A stretch of DNA of 64,000 nucleotides from Acanthopleura granulata (lineage: Eukaryota > Mollusca > Polyplacophora > Chitonida > Chitonidae), in assembly GCA_016165875.1 (NCBI GenBank), contig JABBOT010000001.1:14452330-14516329 (forward strand), given 5' to 3'. Under the pieces are notes generated by a model. It did not search any database and was not told where the DNA came from. It saw only the letters and a program-made list of their open reading frames with translations. This document shows, in pieces, positions 12,135 through 25,645 of the stretch. Made by a program: the position numbers and the translations under genes. Positions within the stretch are counted from its first letter, which is position 1, and every line of letters begins with the position of its first letter.

Positions 12135-14133
12135 AGTTCCGCTCTTAATATGAGTGTGTCAATTGCCAAAGTGCTCGTAGGTATGTAATGATACACACCG
12201 TAATGACATGCGCATTGTTTAAATGTGTTAGGTAATACTTTCGTCCGGGCAAACAATTGTGTAAACGATTGTCAAAAATCCGGATGTAGTTCTCTTCACA
12301 TTATGCTCGTTAACAAAGACCTCTTGAACTAAGCTACAAGTGTTTCCCAAGTGGGGTGTGGGTTGAACATACATAACAATCACGTAAACAGTATATATGC
12401 GCTGCAAAGGAAATTACTAGGCTTAGTTTCACGGATGCAGTGTTAATTAGCAAAACTTTATGGTAACCACTTTTCGCTATAAGAGCATGCTGGATATTTG
12501 CCGACTTGCCGAATGGACTGTATGCATGTATATATTCAACACTACATTGATTTGATAGGATTTAAACTGTTGAAAGAAAACAACATTGATCTCTCGATGG
12601 ATTGGACTCCCAGTCAATTACATGAGCTCTGATATAAATCCTATTTACAATAAAAGACCGAAAATTTCGTCCATGACTAAGTTGCTTATATTTTCCTGAT
12701 TTCTGACATATATATATATATATCTTTCCAAGTTAAATTATATTCTGCATAGTTAACACTACACTTCTGAAACTAAGGGTCGACATGTCCGTATTTCCCG
12801 TTAGGGTATTCAGGTATTGTAACGTGAGTTTGTGATAGAACAATTTTCCGACCATTTTTTCCTAAAGGTTCATTTTAATAAATTGAAACAAGAAACAGAT
12901 TTTAGTCCCTTTCGTCCAACTTTGGCAAAACTCTGACCGTTTTTTCCTGCTTTGGTAGGACAAATTTCAAGAAATTTTTCTATAACGGGTCATCGTGTAT
13001 ATTGTATTGGAATTTGTACCTGGATTCACCATGACGAGTTACAAATCTAGTTCCAAATATGAAATATGGATATTTTGCTTTTTGACTGCGACGATTCTCC
13101 GCACCGTTTTGTGAAAGGGTTAATTGTAATGAATGAGATGTTAGCACCTGACTTCATCAGGACAGGTCACAGATTGGGCTCGAGTTCTAGGAAATTTGGT
13201 ATATTTTGGAGAATATTATTGCCGTTTTTCTCCGGGATCAATCCAGTAGGGGACATACTGAAAAAGCTTTAACAATACTTGTTTATGCTCACACTAGAGA
13301 ACTGTTGAGGCCTCATGTGGTGATCTAGCTTTCACTCTATTGGTAGATGGTAGCAGCTGTCGGTTAACAAACAACAATTGACCTATCAGTGTCTGTATGG
13401 TCACGTCAGTTCTATATGCTCGGGTGTGGGAGCAGGGAAACATGTGGGTATGTAGGAAGAGCGCACGGGCTGAGTCGGGCCGGGCCGGGTGATCAGTGAT
13501 CAATACATCGCCTTTGTTACTGATCACGATCAGTCTTGAACGTTATACACGAAAGGCATGTTGTATACATGTACTTTTTGTCGCGTTTGGACGCCATGCT
13601 GATTAAACTCATCCCTCAATTTGTAAACACATCAGTCTTCAACAAACGCTCAGCAGGATGAATTTTGATCGATCATTTATAATACATAATACGAAATTGT
13701 CTCCATCAAGCCAAAAGCATCATGCTGCGCATGCTGGCAAGAAATTTGACTCACTTTCAACATATGGTGGTTACAATTAAAAACATTTATCTTCCTATTT
13801 GAACAATTTGGCGCAGAAAGTTGACAATAAGCTGTAGGCATATTACTTGAGCGACAGTTTACAAAAATGGCTTTCGAAGAAAACGACGATAAATGCACAA
13901 ATTATGTGCTTGATTCAACGAGTGGGTTAGTACCATTACATTGATCAGTTACCTGACTCATTCATTCATCCGTACTGTATTTTTGTTTTCATTTTTAGCA
14001 GTTCTAGTGAAAGAAAAAACTTTTCAGGACGCCTATGTATGTCATTTAATTATCACTTCTGGGACCATTCTGTAACCTCTCTCAACACATTAACTATTCT
14101 GTTCACTGGTGATAAGCCCAAACAGACACTTAC

Positions 14134-14326
14134 CTTCAAAAAAAGAGTGGTTGTCCCAGCGAGTATAAACAACGCCCAGCACAATACTAATAGTCACGAT
14201 GCAAATCAGCAGCAAAGCCCCGATAATCAGCCATAAGGCCTTCCGCCGAGATAAGTTAGCACTGGATTCCTGTTTCCGTGCAACTAAATACTGCACAGAA
14301 TATACATCAGGATTCCTCTTAAACAT
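14134..14326 (-). CDS. Exon 1, type II membrane mucin-like SEA protein: cytoplasmic tail and TM helix
   Basis: Proposed first coding exon of the long minus-strand gene. The ATG at 14326-14324 has A at -3. It encodes 64 residues. Residues 1-30 are hydrophilic and basic (MFKRNPDVYS..., ending NLSRRKA). Residues about 31-53 form one hydrophobic helix (LWLIIGALLLICIVTISIVL). They are followed by YTRWDNHSFFE and a consensus donor, G|GTAAGT, at 14133. There is no cleavable signal, and positive charge is concentrated before the helix, which predicts type II topology with an extracellular C-terminus. The exon ends in phase 1, which fits the acceptor of the next exon at 6055. Linking this exon to the rest across an 8-kb intron rests on phase, strand and topology and needs transcript support. 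Further exons inside the intron cannot be excluded. Confidence 0.6.
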
Positions 14327-14984
14327 AATGTCGATTAGGTGTCGCTATGTTTGTCCATTCAAACGCCTATCCACCACAGTTCACTTGTTCGCTATCGCTG
14401 AAAATATCCATAACGCCCGCTGGCGTCTTTTTAGCAACATATCTGGATATTTAGCTATATGAAAATCATGTCTCTCCTAGGAAGTCTTGCGTGAGGATAT
14501 AGAAAGTTTGTGCTTCGGTATGTGATCTTGCTCCTGGGGAATCAACTGCATCCACAGCGCATGCGGGTAGGCTGCTCTTTGCCGGAGAACTGTGACAATG
14601 TCACGTGATTTGGACTTGGTCAATACTTTTCAGTCCATCCAAGTAGGCGTTCAGTTTATTTAGACAGCAGGCGTAAGAGCCTGAGCATCTGGTCCCGTCG
14701 TAATAGTTCTCTTATGCAACACGGTTGTATAGCTAAAATATATAATCAATCAAAACACAGCTGATCCTATATACACGCATTTTGAAAGTAAATCCATTTT
14801 TCCAGGGATAAAGGTTTAAGGGTAAGCGAGAGAAATGGCGCACATCATGTGAAGGGCACAGGATTTAATGTCTAATAATCAGTTTCAATACCGAAATTTA
14901 TACTTGTAAAGTAAGGTATTTTGTCCTCCAGAAGGCTAGTGGGAAGAGCTGTTACAAGTTGGCCGAATAATCCCACGACGCCAC

Positions 14985-15130
14985 TGTAGGATAACCTAGT
15001 GATCAGAGCGCCAATGTCACACAAGCTACGACATCCGAGTTCAAACCCAATCTGAGTCATATACCTGGCCAGGACTTAGAAAATGGCAGTCTTGCTATTT
15101 TAGTCCTGGTGTTCAGCATGCACTAGAGGG
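14985..15130 (+). mobile_element. tRNA-headed SINE remnant (type B)
   Basis: It has an A-box-like segment (CTAGTGATCAGAGCG), a B-box-like segment (GAGTTCAAACCC) about 45 bp later, and a body (ACTTAGAAAATGGCAGT) resembling the copies at 20425 and 59043. Confidence 0.4.
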
Positions 15131-16129
15131 GCCAGGCACTGATCGGCTTGTTGTCAGTGTATTGTGAATGAGTGAGGCTTTGTGTCTAGTGACATTGGCA
15201 CAGCATTTTCACGATAAAACAATGAATGTGACAAGCAGAACTTCACCCGCGACAACGAGAGAGTGTCATATTGGTAGATGGTGACTGATATCCACCACAC
15301 TTCACGTTAGACTACCCGAAAACCGCACTAAATATTTTAAACATTTAAGGATATAGCCTGTAAATTATACCTTTTGATATAACGCAGTGGACTCTGTTGT
15401 AAATATTTCACAAGTGCCAGCGACATTGTCAAATAATTCAAATATATAGTGTCAGCTGTGTGGAACCTTCGCTGGATAAAGGAAAAGTCTACACAGTCAA
15501 CGACGATATGTGTGAGGGCATCATAGAGGATACATTCAGGGCATACATGGATTACATTAATATATCAACAGTATGCAGTTATAGCAACATACATTTGTCA
15601 GCAACCAAGGCAATGAACGTAATGGACTAGTTCAGACGAAAGACAGTGAATGGTAGTGGAATAAAACAAATCAGAGGTATTTATACCACCAAACAAAAAG
15701 AGTTCATCTGGTAGGTTTAAGTGACAGAAAACATCGTCATTTTCGCCATGTAATTGGGAGACTGAGATAAATATAATGTATAGTATACATTTACCTACCG
15801 ATATAATTTTAGAATGCGGCCATGCAGTAGACCACACAAATAAGCTAATCCCACTTACAAACGGAGACAGTCCAAACGACTTTCACTCGACAATATCCGA
15901 TTGCTCTTGAAAGTTGGCAAGATTGCGGGTAATGTGAACGTGAGTAAACAGTTACCAACCCATGTCCCGCAGTATAAGTGATTGGCAGTCGAGCTTGTAA
16001 ACACTTCAGACTTGTCTAATTGGAAGTTATGTGGCCACGGTTATTCGCTTATTGAAAACATTAAACTAAGTTTGTTTAATCAAGAATTTTCACTGTTGGT
16101 ATGCAGGGTCTAAAAAGATGCTAGAACAC

Positions 16130-16225
16130 ACGTGGTGCAGAATCAATCCCGACCCTGAACGGAACGTTTGTTGATTCCCCTGCTGTCTGGGTGGTGGAAC
16201 CTTGGTGATAATAAGAGGACATTCG
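16130..16225 (+). mobile_element. SINE remnant (type C)
   Basis: It has CACACGTGGTGCAG, then GTTGATTCCCCTGCTGTCTG and CCTTGGTGATAATAAG. It aligns with 18035-18140, which has a cleaner tRNA-like B box. Confidence 0.4.
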
Positions 16226-18034
16226 CGCAGCCTAACGGTCGCTGAAGCCTTCCACCAGTATGATGTGTCGCTAGCTGTGCGTCACACGTGGTAAAGTGTT
16301 CTGAATATCTTGCCAAAGGTTGGTGGTTTACCTCAAGCACTCCGGCTTGACCTACACATAAAACAAGTGAGCAATTCCTGCGTATGACGTTAAAACAACT
16401 AGCAAATGGATGAACAAAGTGATGAATAGCAAAAGTAAGTGTGAGGCGAAATACCAAGGGGCCGGACCACACCGGCCAATGTACGAGTGATTTATTATCT
16501 GTGGAACAGTACATTTTGCAAGGTAATGGTGACTCCTGCCTAAGCCGGATTATTCTAGATCTCAAGTGGACAAGAAGACCACTTGTCTTCCAACATTACG
16601 GTGTGCACTGCTGTGCTTCACATACGGGAAATATGTGAGTAATTTGCCAAAGGTCGGAGAATTATCCCAGGCATTCCGCTTTCCTCCACTCATGAAACTT
16701 TTGACGGCCACATCATGTAAGTGAAAAATTCTTAAGTTTAGCATCAAATAACAAGGAAATAAACAAATATTCCGTTGTTAACGTAAACATTTTGGAAGTC
16801 ATGCCACATGTTTCAACAATGTGCACTTATATTGTTAGAAAATGATAGTCTCTAGACATAGAGGTCAGACCTGGCGTGTTTAACATTTTTCGCCTCATCC
16901 ATCTGGGTTTTAGGACATTACAGGTCCAGCCTTTGGCCTCAGAGTTTTGAATACATATCGGTGTTTTAGTATTGTTATGATCTGATTATTGATTTCATAT
17001 GTGTTGTACAGTCAAGAGCCACGTGAAGGCGTGGCAGATGTGAGATAACGGGACCAACCGCCTCGTTTTCGCTGTGGATTTGGGCGTTACGGACATGTCT
17101 ATCAAACCAGTACACAATATAAGGCGATGGAATAATTGGCTCATTTCTGACTCAGAACTGTGTCATTTCTTTCAGTGTGACTTAGAGATATTTTGGTTCA
17201 CATGTACGGAGTAAAATTCCTGGGGGATTTCAAATTATGACAGCTAAAATTTTCTCGCTATAAGTAACCCTCATAATGTAGTATACGATGCGGGGAATAC
17301 GCACAGACGCATGGATATCCAGTATATATCACCAAATATCATACCATCTGACAGACAAGGGTTATGAGAATGCTGTTCTTTAGTTAGCCACTTGTCAGAA
17401 AGAGCATCTATATTTACTTTCCTGCAGTCCGGTCTGCAGTCACAGACGCACATTATTAAGCTAAACCAAAAAGTTTAAACGGTCAGTTTACCGGAATCAA
17501 AAAGAATGAGAAAGCGGACATCAAAGTTGTCCAAAAAGTTAGCATAAAGCTACCATAAACGGTATTACGCTACAGGTGGGGCTTCTACTTTTTGGTAAAA
17601 GCTTCGGTAGTTTACTCCACACGGTGGAAAAGCTTGAACCAAAACGCTATGCCAGTCCTTATTCATGGCCGTCTAGAATGGTCGACTTTATTTTCAACAA
17701 TAGCAACTAATACATTCACCAGGTCTCGTTGATATTCGGTTGTGCTCAGCCTGTTTTAATTGTGTATTCTGCATTTGTCGTATACGCATGCTGTGAATAA
17801 TATTGACGTATCGAGGCTCATTGCGCGTCACGCACAACAGCTGGAGAGAAAGCGTAAACAAAGAATACTGTGAACCATCCCTGGCACCTGGATGGCCGTA
17901 TTGATCAGAGGGTACAGTGCAGACACCTGTAACACAAGAGAGGGGTGAGGGATCGGGGAGAGAGATACAGCAATCCTGCACTTATTGCCCCACAACGGTG
18001 TTCTAATGTCTGGAGGGATTCGTCTTTCATTCAC

Positions 18035-18140
18035 TCTTCAGACACACGAGGTGCGGGGTCAAACCCCGGCTTGGACAGGAAATTGGTAGATTCCCCCCGT
18101 CTAACTGCTTGTGGAGTCTTGGTGACAATAAGTGTTCAGT
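18035..18140 (+). mobile_element. SINE remnant with B box (type C)
   Basis: It contains CACACGAGGTGCGGGGTCAA ending ACCCC (a B-box-like motif), then a body with TAGATTCCCCCCGTCTAACT and GTCTTGGTGACAATAAG. It shares its order of motifs with 16130-16225 and 19535-19600. Confidence 0.45.
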
Positions 18141-19534
18141 AACGCTCAATTTTCATATTGCATGGTTTAATGTTCGTTAAGCATCATGATGAAGACCACT
18201 CATCATCCATTAGTACAGCTTTAATTTCTGTGTGTAGCATGTATGCATGGTTACTTGGGGGGGAAAAGTACGTAGTTGTACTCCGGCCATGTACTCCGGT
18301 GTCCTCCGACCAAAAAATGATCAGCATAAAATATAAGAGAAAAATTCTCAAGTCCTTAAGCAACAGTCAAATAAATAAACAAATGAATGAATAAATAAAT
18401 GAATAAATAAACAAACAACATATACATAAATAAATAAATACTAGCTGACCAAAAACCAAGAAGGCCATATATTTCTGGCACGTTGAGATCAAGCTCTTCA
18501 TTCCGCAGTTCTCATATGCCAGGCAGCAAACAAACACTTGGATGCAAAGGAAAGGTGGTGGGAATATACTTTCCCTTCTTAAGTGCACGTTGTTGAAGTC
18601 AAAGTCCATTTGTATTCCGGTCACTGTGCTTGTGCCATCATGAGGAAAGTAAGTGCACTACATAATACACAAGCTTACAGAGTCTGTTGTACATAGAAAG
18701 GCATCAAGGTCTGTAAGGCAACCCATGGCAGGGCAAACTGAAATTAGATATGATATAATAGAGATTGACTATGACTTCAACACTCGGAGTTTTAGGAAGC
18801 CTCAATGCGTCAGATAAATTGATGCAAAGCTGGTAGTTGTGGCGTAGCACAGGTTTGCTAATAGCCACTAATAACACACCCAGTGCGGATATATATTGCT
18901 GTAGAGTATGATGATACAGTACCCAGACATCATTTCATTACTTCTTCATTCACTTAACCCTACATATCAATGAATCCCCTGTTAGGATTCTGTAACGCTA
19001 CTTAAAAGCTCTCAAATGTGACTGATCAAATGTTCTGATCAGAACTGACTGATCATCTTAATTAATGAGGGGGATTGTTACACGTGGTCAAACAAATTTA
19101 CAACACCATCGGATGATATAAGGATATAGACTTCCAGCGCAATGCCCTTTTTTCTGAATGTCCTGTCACGAGTTAAAGTCGTTTCCAGGAAATATGAGTA
19201 TGTTTACTTTCGGCATAGTATTGGTATCAGAAGTACTGACAACGAAGTTCTCAGTCAGAACTTCTGTTAATCCGCATACTTCAACTAGTCCACCCACATC
19301 TGATATACGTGAAATGAATCCAAACACACCGAAACATTAGTTCAGAACTACCCCACACTGTGTAAACGGTATATACGCTGTTAATGCCAAAATTTCTCTT
19401 AAGACTCGAAAAAGGCTGTCACTGATTGACAAGCCCACTAGCATACTGTACATAATAGTATATAAAAGGAAAACTGCTAATAGTATAGAACTGATTCAAC
19501 CCTGGTGGAAAAACCAGTGAAACTGAGACGATGT

Positions 19535-19605
19535 ACTGGTTCAAACCCGGTCTTTGACAAGGAGTTTGTACATTTCCCCACTCCCATTGTTCATGGGGCC
19601 ATTCC
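19535..19605 (+). mobile_element. SINE remnant (type C)
   Basis: It contains CTGGTTCAAACCCGGTC (B-box-like), followed by TTTGACAAGGAGTTTGTACA and TTTCCCCACTCCC, the same arrangement as at 18035-18140. Confidence 0.4.
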
Positions 19606-20424
19606 AATGACGACAGCCATGCTCGCATACTCGCATATTATGCAAATGATCATTTATATATTATTATATAATTAAATAATAATACATCTATTTATTGTAA
19701 ACAATATTGTAAATATCGTATATATGTATGGCTTACTAACATACTGTCTCACTCATTATTGCCTTTTTCTTTACCACGGCAACACTCAGAGTTCGGTCAC
19801 ACCCAAAACTAAAAACATAGTTTGTACTGCTCTGATCTGGTTCTCTGCGTATAAGCCTGATAAGAGGAGGTGAAGTTTGCTGTACCATTACGCCCCGCCT
19901 TCAGCATGGTATGTCATTGACGGGATACCGGGTTGGTCAACGAGCCGTTGAACTGTTACATCGCTATAGTACATCGCTAAAGAAACCAACCGTGCATGTC
20001 AGTCTGGGGCTTGTTTATTTACTCTGCTTGAGTAAACAGGATTAAGACGGACAAATTTATAAATGTTTAGAATATGAGCTTAATTTTGATCTTTCCGTAA
20101 TGAAGATTTCAAGATTTCTTGAATCTTTGTTTTTTCTTCTTCACCATTACTCACTCCGTCAAGGTGCACAGATGTTTTCTCCTAAAATAATCACGTAAGA
20201 ATCGATTGCTTGTAAATCTTATGCATTAAATTGCCTGCCAAACTTGGGTGTTAGTCATGCATGCTGTGTGTTTACACTGTTTGCCCAGGTGCATAAATCA
20301 ATAAAATATATAAAGTTATATATTACGTACCTATTGCCACGGCAAAATAGGTAACTTGATATCAACCGCGCCCGATGTATACACTCATATGCAGTAATTG
20401 TATGTATATTGACTTCCAATACTA

Positions 20425-20755
20425 GACCACATCAGTGGCCTGGGGGTTAGAACTTCCTTCTCGAGGTCGGGGAATCCGGGATCAATACCAGGTCGGGCCT
20501 TATCAAAGACTTTAAAAATGGTACTTGTTACTGCCTCGATTGGCGTTCAGCACTCAGAGGTTAGAGCAAGGGAATCGGGCAAGTGGGTCCTGTATCAGTA
20601 TAATGTGACCGGAAGAGTGTCATGTCTGGTGTGTTCCCCGCGATGTTTGAGTCGCCGCAGCACTTTAGCAACATGGACTCACCCTGCCTCAAGAAGACAC
20701 AATGTATATAGCCTTCATTCTAAGGACTCCTCGTAGTCACATGACTGAAAAAACC
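20425..20755 (+). mobile_element. tRNA-headed SINE, type B, copy 1
   Basis: About 330 bp aligning along its length with 59043-59375. Shared motifs include CGAGGTCGGG/CAAGGTCGGG, AATGGTACTTGT, the TCAGTATAATGTGAC block, AACATGGACT and CATTCTAAGGAC. The head has A-box- and B-box-like segments. Confidence 0.65.
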
Positions 20756-21359
20756 CAAGCATACACACATGCACACCTACACACTTTCAATGCTAAACAG
20801 AATAAAAAATATAACACAGGTAATATGTATATGACCAGAAAGAAATCCCCTGATTTATGAACAGTCTCAAATCGGAAATTAACGATATAGATACATAACT
20901 TGTCAATATCGATAATTCATGTATCTATAAATCAGTTTATGATGTTATGATTTATTGATATCGATAAATAATGGTATTCATCGATGTCGACAAATGAATC
21001 ATTGATATCGATAAATGAAATATCGATGTCGATAAATACCACTAATTTTGGAATGTCCTCATGAACAAACACTTTTTTAATACTGCTGTTGTAATTGCTT
21101 GTTTTATCTTCCAGATGTTTGGGTCGCTGACGAAGAGGAAAACCACAGCTCTCACTTTGTTGATTGTCCATGACTATGAAATCCATGGGTGTGTGCGCTC
21201 ACCATGAAAAGACCATTGTACAGAGAATCCCGGCTGGGTGGAGGGAGCTTTTCTAGTTACAGAGGCACCCTGCTGAAGACTTAACGAGAGCTCAGGTGTG
21301 ATATGACTAGGTGTTCAGCTCACAGTGCAGCCATATTCAGTATTTCACTTTAATACATG

Positions 21360-21485
21360 ATGGGAGGAAACCAAGCAGAACCTGTAGAAACCCAAAGCTC
21401 AGCATGAACTGGATTTGAACTTACAGAGACCACTTCGGTGAGAGGCTCCTGGGTCATTGTGCTGTGTTTGTCAGCACATTAGGAG
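21360..21485 (-). mobile_element. SINE type A fragment
   Basis: It contains TGGGAGGAAACC, CAGCATGAACTGGATTTGAA and GTGAGAGGCTCCTGGGTCAT, the body and tRNA-like head (read on the minus strand) of the type A family best seen at 51291-51537. Confidence 0.6.
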
Positions 21486-24400
21486 TAATAATTAAGGCAC
21501 CCCCACAGTGGCTTTACGCCTTACATGTGGAGTCTTTTAGAGATACTGTATCTCAACCTTAACTGATAGTTAAACGTTTAACCATGCTTACACAAATAGC
21601 AATGTATTCAAAATCAAACTGATGACTACTTGGGATTTCTCTTCAGTGAGTGCCGATCCGCAGTGCTGCTTCTTGTGACACAGAGGAATTTCCTGACTCT
21701 TGTTCATCAGTATGTAGACATAATCCCAGCTAGTCTGATGAAAATGTTTCTCGAGAACATCTCTGTGGTGGACTACAGTGATCCGTGGTTAAGACTTCTT
21801 GGAATGAGTCTGATGAAATGCTGGATGAGCAGCCAGGAGGACATAAGCTTTGAGGGACACAAACAGGACAGCCGTTCAGATACTCCTTCAGCACTGAAGA
21901 GAACAGAGATGCTTTCAGGAATTTTGTGTAAAGATATCCAGGATACTTCCTTCTTATTATCATGACAAAGAGAATCACAACTTCTTCGGCAGCAGCACAG
22001 ATGTTGCAGGGACATCTACATTTAAATGGTACAGATTGAGTCAGATATTTGTAAACACACCCCAGTCAGGATGTGTAATCCTACATTTTTTTCTGCAGGC
22101 GTTAAAATATCTGGTACCCAAACAGATGGATATTGAGAATTGAGATTGTCAGTTGGTTAGTTGGGGATGCCAGTTAAAGAAACTGACCAATCAAACCTTG
22201 GAAGGCTGGAAAGTGAAAGTTTATGTTGACTGAATTACGCTCAAAATTGCCCACATGCTTATGCAGATGCTTTAATCATAGGTGCTTGTATGACTTATTC
22301 CAGGTCTGAGTCGATACAAACGACGGGTTGAAAGGAGATGTCTTTCCCTTACTCAGTGACACTGACATGGACGTTTCAATATTCCTCGGCATCCATGAAC
22401 CTCATTGTGGGGATGTTTGTCATTTACCTGTCAAACTTTGGTGGTTTATTCCAGACACATCCATAGCTACCACTCATGAAACTAACGAATGTCGTCTAAG
22501 TGAAACATTCTTAAAAGCACATAGTTCAGCACCAATCAATCAAGATTCTGAATCCAATCAAAATGCAGTCTATATCCATTTTAGGGGAAAATAGTACCCA
22601 AGTAATTAAAGATAATGAAGTTAATAGGCATTCGTGAGCAGAAGATATACATTTAGACTGCTGTTTTGTTGATTTGCAAACAAGAAAGTGTTTATATTAA
22701 GGTATCTTGTCACATAAAACCACCTGAGATGAAAATCCATCTGTTCAGTTTAACACAAGCCATTAAAGGGCATGAATGCCAAATTTCCAGAATACTGAAG
22801 TAATGGTTGTTCTGAAATACAGGTAAATAAATAAAAACTTCTGTTTGCTCTGTAGCCAAAAATCAGTATCACATTTGACATGTTGACCCTTAGATCTTAA
22901 AATGAATTTAAAAAAAAGTAAACTCCAGCACGATTTGACAATACATTTTGGCGAGAAGTCAGGGCAGAATTTTGCAGTTATTAACAGAATTAACCCTAAG
23001 AATAAATGCGTCCAATTTGGAAACCATTTTCAATTCCCATAATATCCACTGTGCACAGTACTTATATGTATGGCGATGTCTGTTGTCAGGAGATGGGAAG
23101 GAAGATAAAGTTTTTTCTTCTCATATCCTGATTACCTGCCAGGGGTACTTTCCCCGATTATCATGAAACTTGAGCATGATACGGTGGAATCTACATGTAA
23201 GCAACAGGTGCCTGACGATAGGCCAGGCACAGGCACACCAGAATGTCCAGCTGTCAAGAGGTTAAACCTACAGACCTCACATCACTGTCAGTATGATGGT
23301 GTGAAGTGCAGAATGGTTAACTTACAGTATTCTTTTCTGGATATAGAAAACTGATATTGCCAGTAGAAAACTGATTACTTAACATCCAGTATTTGGGAGT
23401 GGACATCCGTTCAGCCGTTTTTACTCTTTTATGAAATGCTTGCTTTTACTGTTGAGTGACTTTGCCAGATTCTTACTCTATCATTCTTATATGGGACACA
23501 TTTTTATGTAATCAACACTTTTAAAATATGCAAAATCCTACACTTGTACCCCAAATAATTTCCCCCCAGCAATACATATTCTTTTTGTTATGGGCGTATT
23601 GGTGAGAATCGCCAGAGGCCCATGATAGAGACTTGAAAAAATGTGGAGAAATTTCCGGAACTAGTTTCTATGTGTCAGTGAGTTAAACGAATTAGACCGT
23701 GTGTTATTGTCCAATATTAGCTTTATTTCGTGATGTTTGGTTCATTGTTTTGTTGGGATTTATGTGCCATGATTATTTATTGAATAAGACATTTAAATGT
23801 GTCTGGAGTAGTGCTTTCATTTATTATCCTTTTAGTTTTATGTTACGAATGTTCATTGCTTGGGCTGCCACTAATTTTAGACTGGTAATGGTAAATGTCA
23901 TACAGCGGTTTTGCCACCTACAGCCATCGAAAATCGCCGCCTATTGGCTACTAATGTACACTCTGGTGTAGATAAACTTCCTTTTCTTAGCAAAATCACA
24001 TTAAAATTGGCTTAGTCAGCTGAATTATTGGGATAATATAATGAGAACATATTTAACTTTATCTTATAAATTTAAGTAACAGGGGAAGTTACTCAGTTAC
24101 ATTTTTGTTTAGTTATTCTTGTGCAGTTATGTCCCTTAGCCTTTGTTTCTCTGTCAGCCGTAAATATTGCAGAGATATTCATTTTTTTCTAGGTTTGTAT
24201 CCAGGTTCTCAGTTAGTCTAAAATGTTTGTTTCATTTAATGAGTATCATTGTTTCTAAACTGGTAGGAATGTAAACTCTGCCTGTCGTAGACACAGTGTG
24301 GTGAGTGACTAGACATCTTGATGAGAAATTCCGCCAAAACTTATTCAACGATTGTTCCAAAACGATAAATTGTCACAGTTTTTATTATTTTTCTTAAATG

Positions 24401-25530
24401 ACAATTATTACAAGGTGGTATAAAGTGTTGTCAAGACTGAAGACCAATGCGTGTTGTTGTGTGAATAATCAAATACTGTCAAATCTAAACACACAGTGAA
24501 TAGCAAAGGTTGTTGTATGGCTTGTCAAAATATTTACACCGGTGCCGATATTTTGTCAATACTAGGGTATATTCATTACTTAGTGATATCCACTAATAGG
24601 AATCACATCAATTACACGTTGTGAGTGTCTTATATTGTGCCTTGGTGATTACAGGTAAATAACAGATCAGTTTTGATGTGAAGTCGTAGACTGATAACCG
24701 GGTGACTGTCAGAAAATGAAGGCTACGACGGGGTCTGGTCACGAGTGATTTCACTATAGTTTCTGGTAAGGATACTGATACACATTTTTGCATACTTGTG
24801 TGTAAAGGTTACTTCTTTGATGGAGTGTATACATGAAATATGTAATTAAGTGTCATATTGTTCTGGAATTGAAGTATTCAGGTATTTCTGACTGACGTTC
24901 ATATATGACGTGCATGTATATGCACGCATAACTATCTCTGTAATCATATGCATTTAACAGGGTCATAGAGAATGCGTAAAATGGAACACATTGTTTTTTT
25001 GTGAAATCTAATTAGCTCATTTTAAATGAGTCAGTAATAATGTAATGCATTGCATTTTCTGAGTGATGTGTTTCACAAGAGAGAATGCTAGAAATTTGTA
25101 TGTGAGGTACATTACTCTGTTTCCAATTTGTATTTTGAAGGCTTATTTCTCAAGCTGAATTGTCATTGCTCACAAGTTTCTTTGAACCTGAACGAAGGGA
25201 ATTCTTTTTTCTTAATATTACAAGAAAGTACATGCAAAGGTTATGCTTTCATGGTTTCCTAGCAAAGCTCACATGCAATTTGGGCCTTTCTATATCTTTG
25301 CCTTCTGTTTTAGGGTAACTTCAACAGTGGTTTTGTGCATATGGGCAGCTGCAGGCATTTGTTTGCTATTATAGAATTTTAATGAGCATGTTATTAAACC
25401 AGAAGCATTGGCGGTTTTGTGGACAATCTTAGTTCTGTATTGAAAGATATGTGTTCCTCAGCTTCATATGATTATAAATGTTGATTGTCAGAGAAATATG
25501 TGATTTTCGGTTCATTTCCTTGTTTCATTG

Positions 25531-25645
25531 TTGTTTTACGCCGTACTCCAGAATATTTCACTTATACGACAGCGGCCAGCGTTGTGGTGGAAGGAAACAG
25601 CACAGAGACTAGGGGAAATCCACGACCATCCTCAGGTTGCTGGAT
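25531..25645 (-). mobile_element. SINE type A fragment
   Basis: It has TTTTACGCCGTACTCCAGAA, TTCACTTATACGACAGCGGC and CCACGACCATCCTCAGGTTG, the tail half of type A. The head is missing. Confidence 0.6.

Larger units (their letters stand above)
6056..14133 (-). other. Intron 1 of the mucin-like gene (about 8 kb), no further exon recognised
   Basis: Between the proposed exons 2 and 1 I see no frame with recognisable protein similarity. The stretch is AT-rich and holds a 41-bp minisatellite (6290-6575), a CATCG-rich repeat, a SINE tail near 7100, a 71-bp tandem duplication near 12001 and a (TA)n run at 12711. Additional small exons could be hidden here. Confidence 0.4.

Noticed and set aside
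18367..18624. Minus-strand ORF with (YSFI)n-like end
   Set aside because: It reads through an AATA/AACA simple repeat at 18370-18440.
21630..22015. Overlapping ORFs of 111, 82 and 80 codons on both strands
   Set aside because: Open in several frames at once, no recognised domain, no convincing splice sites; may be a fossil of something I do not recognise.
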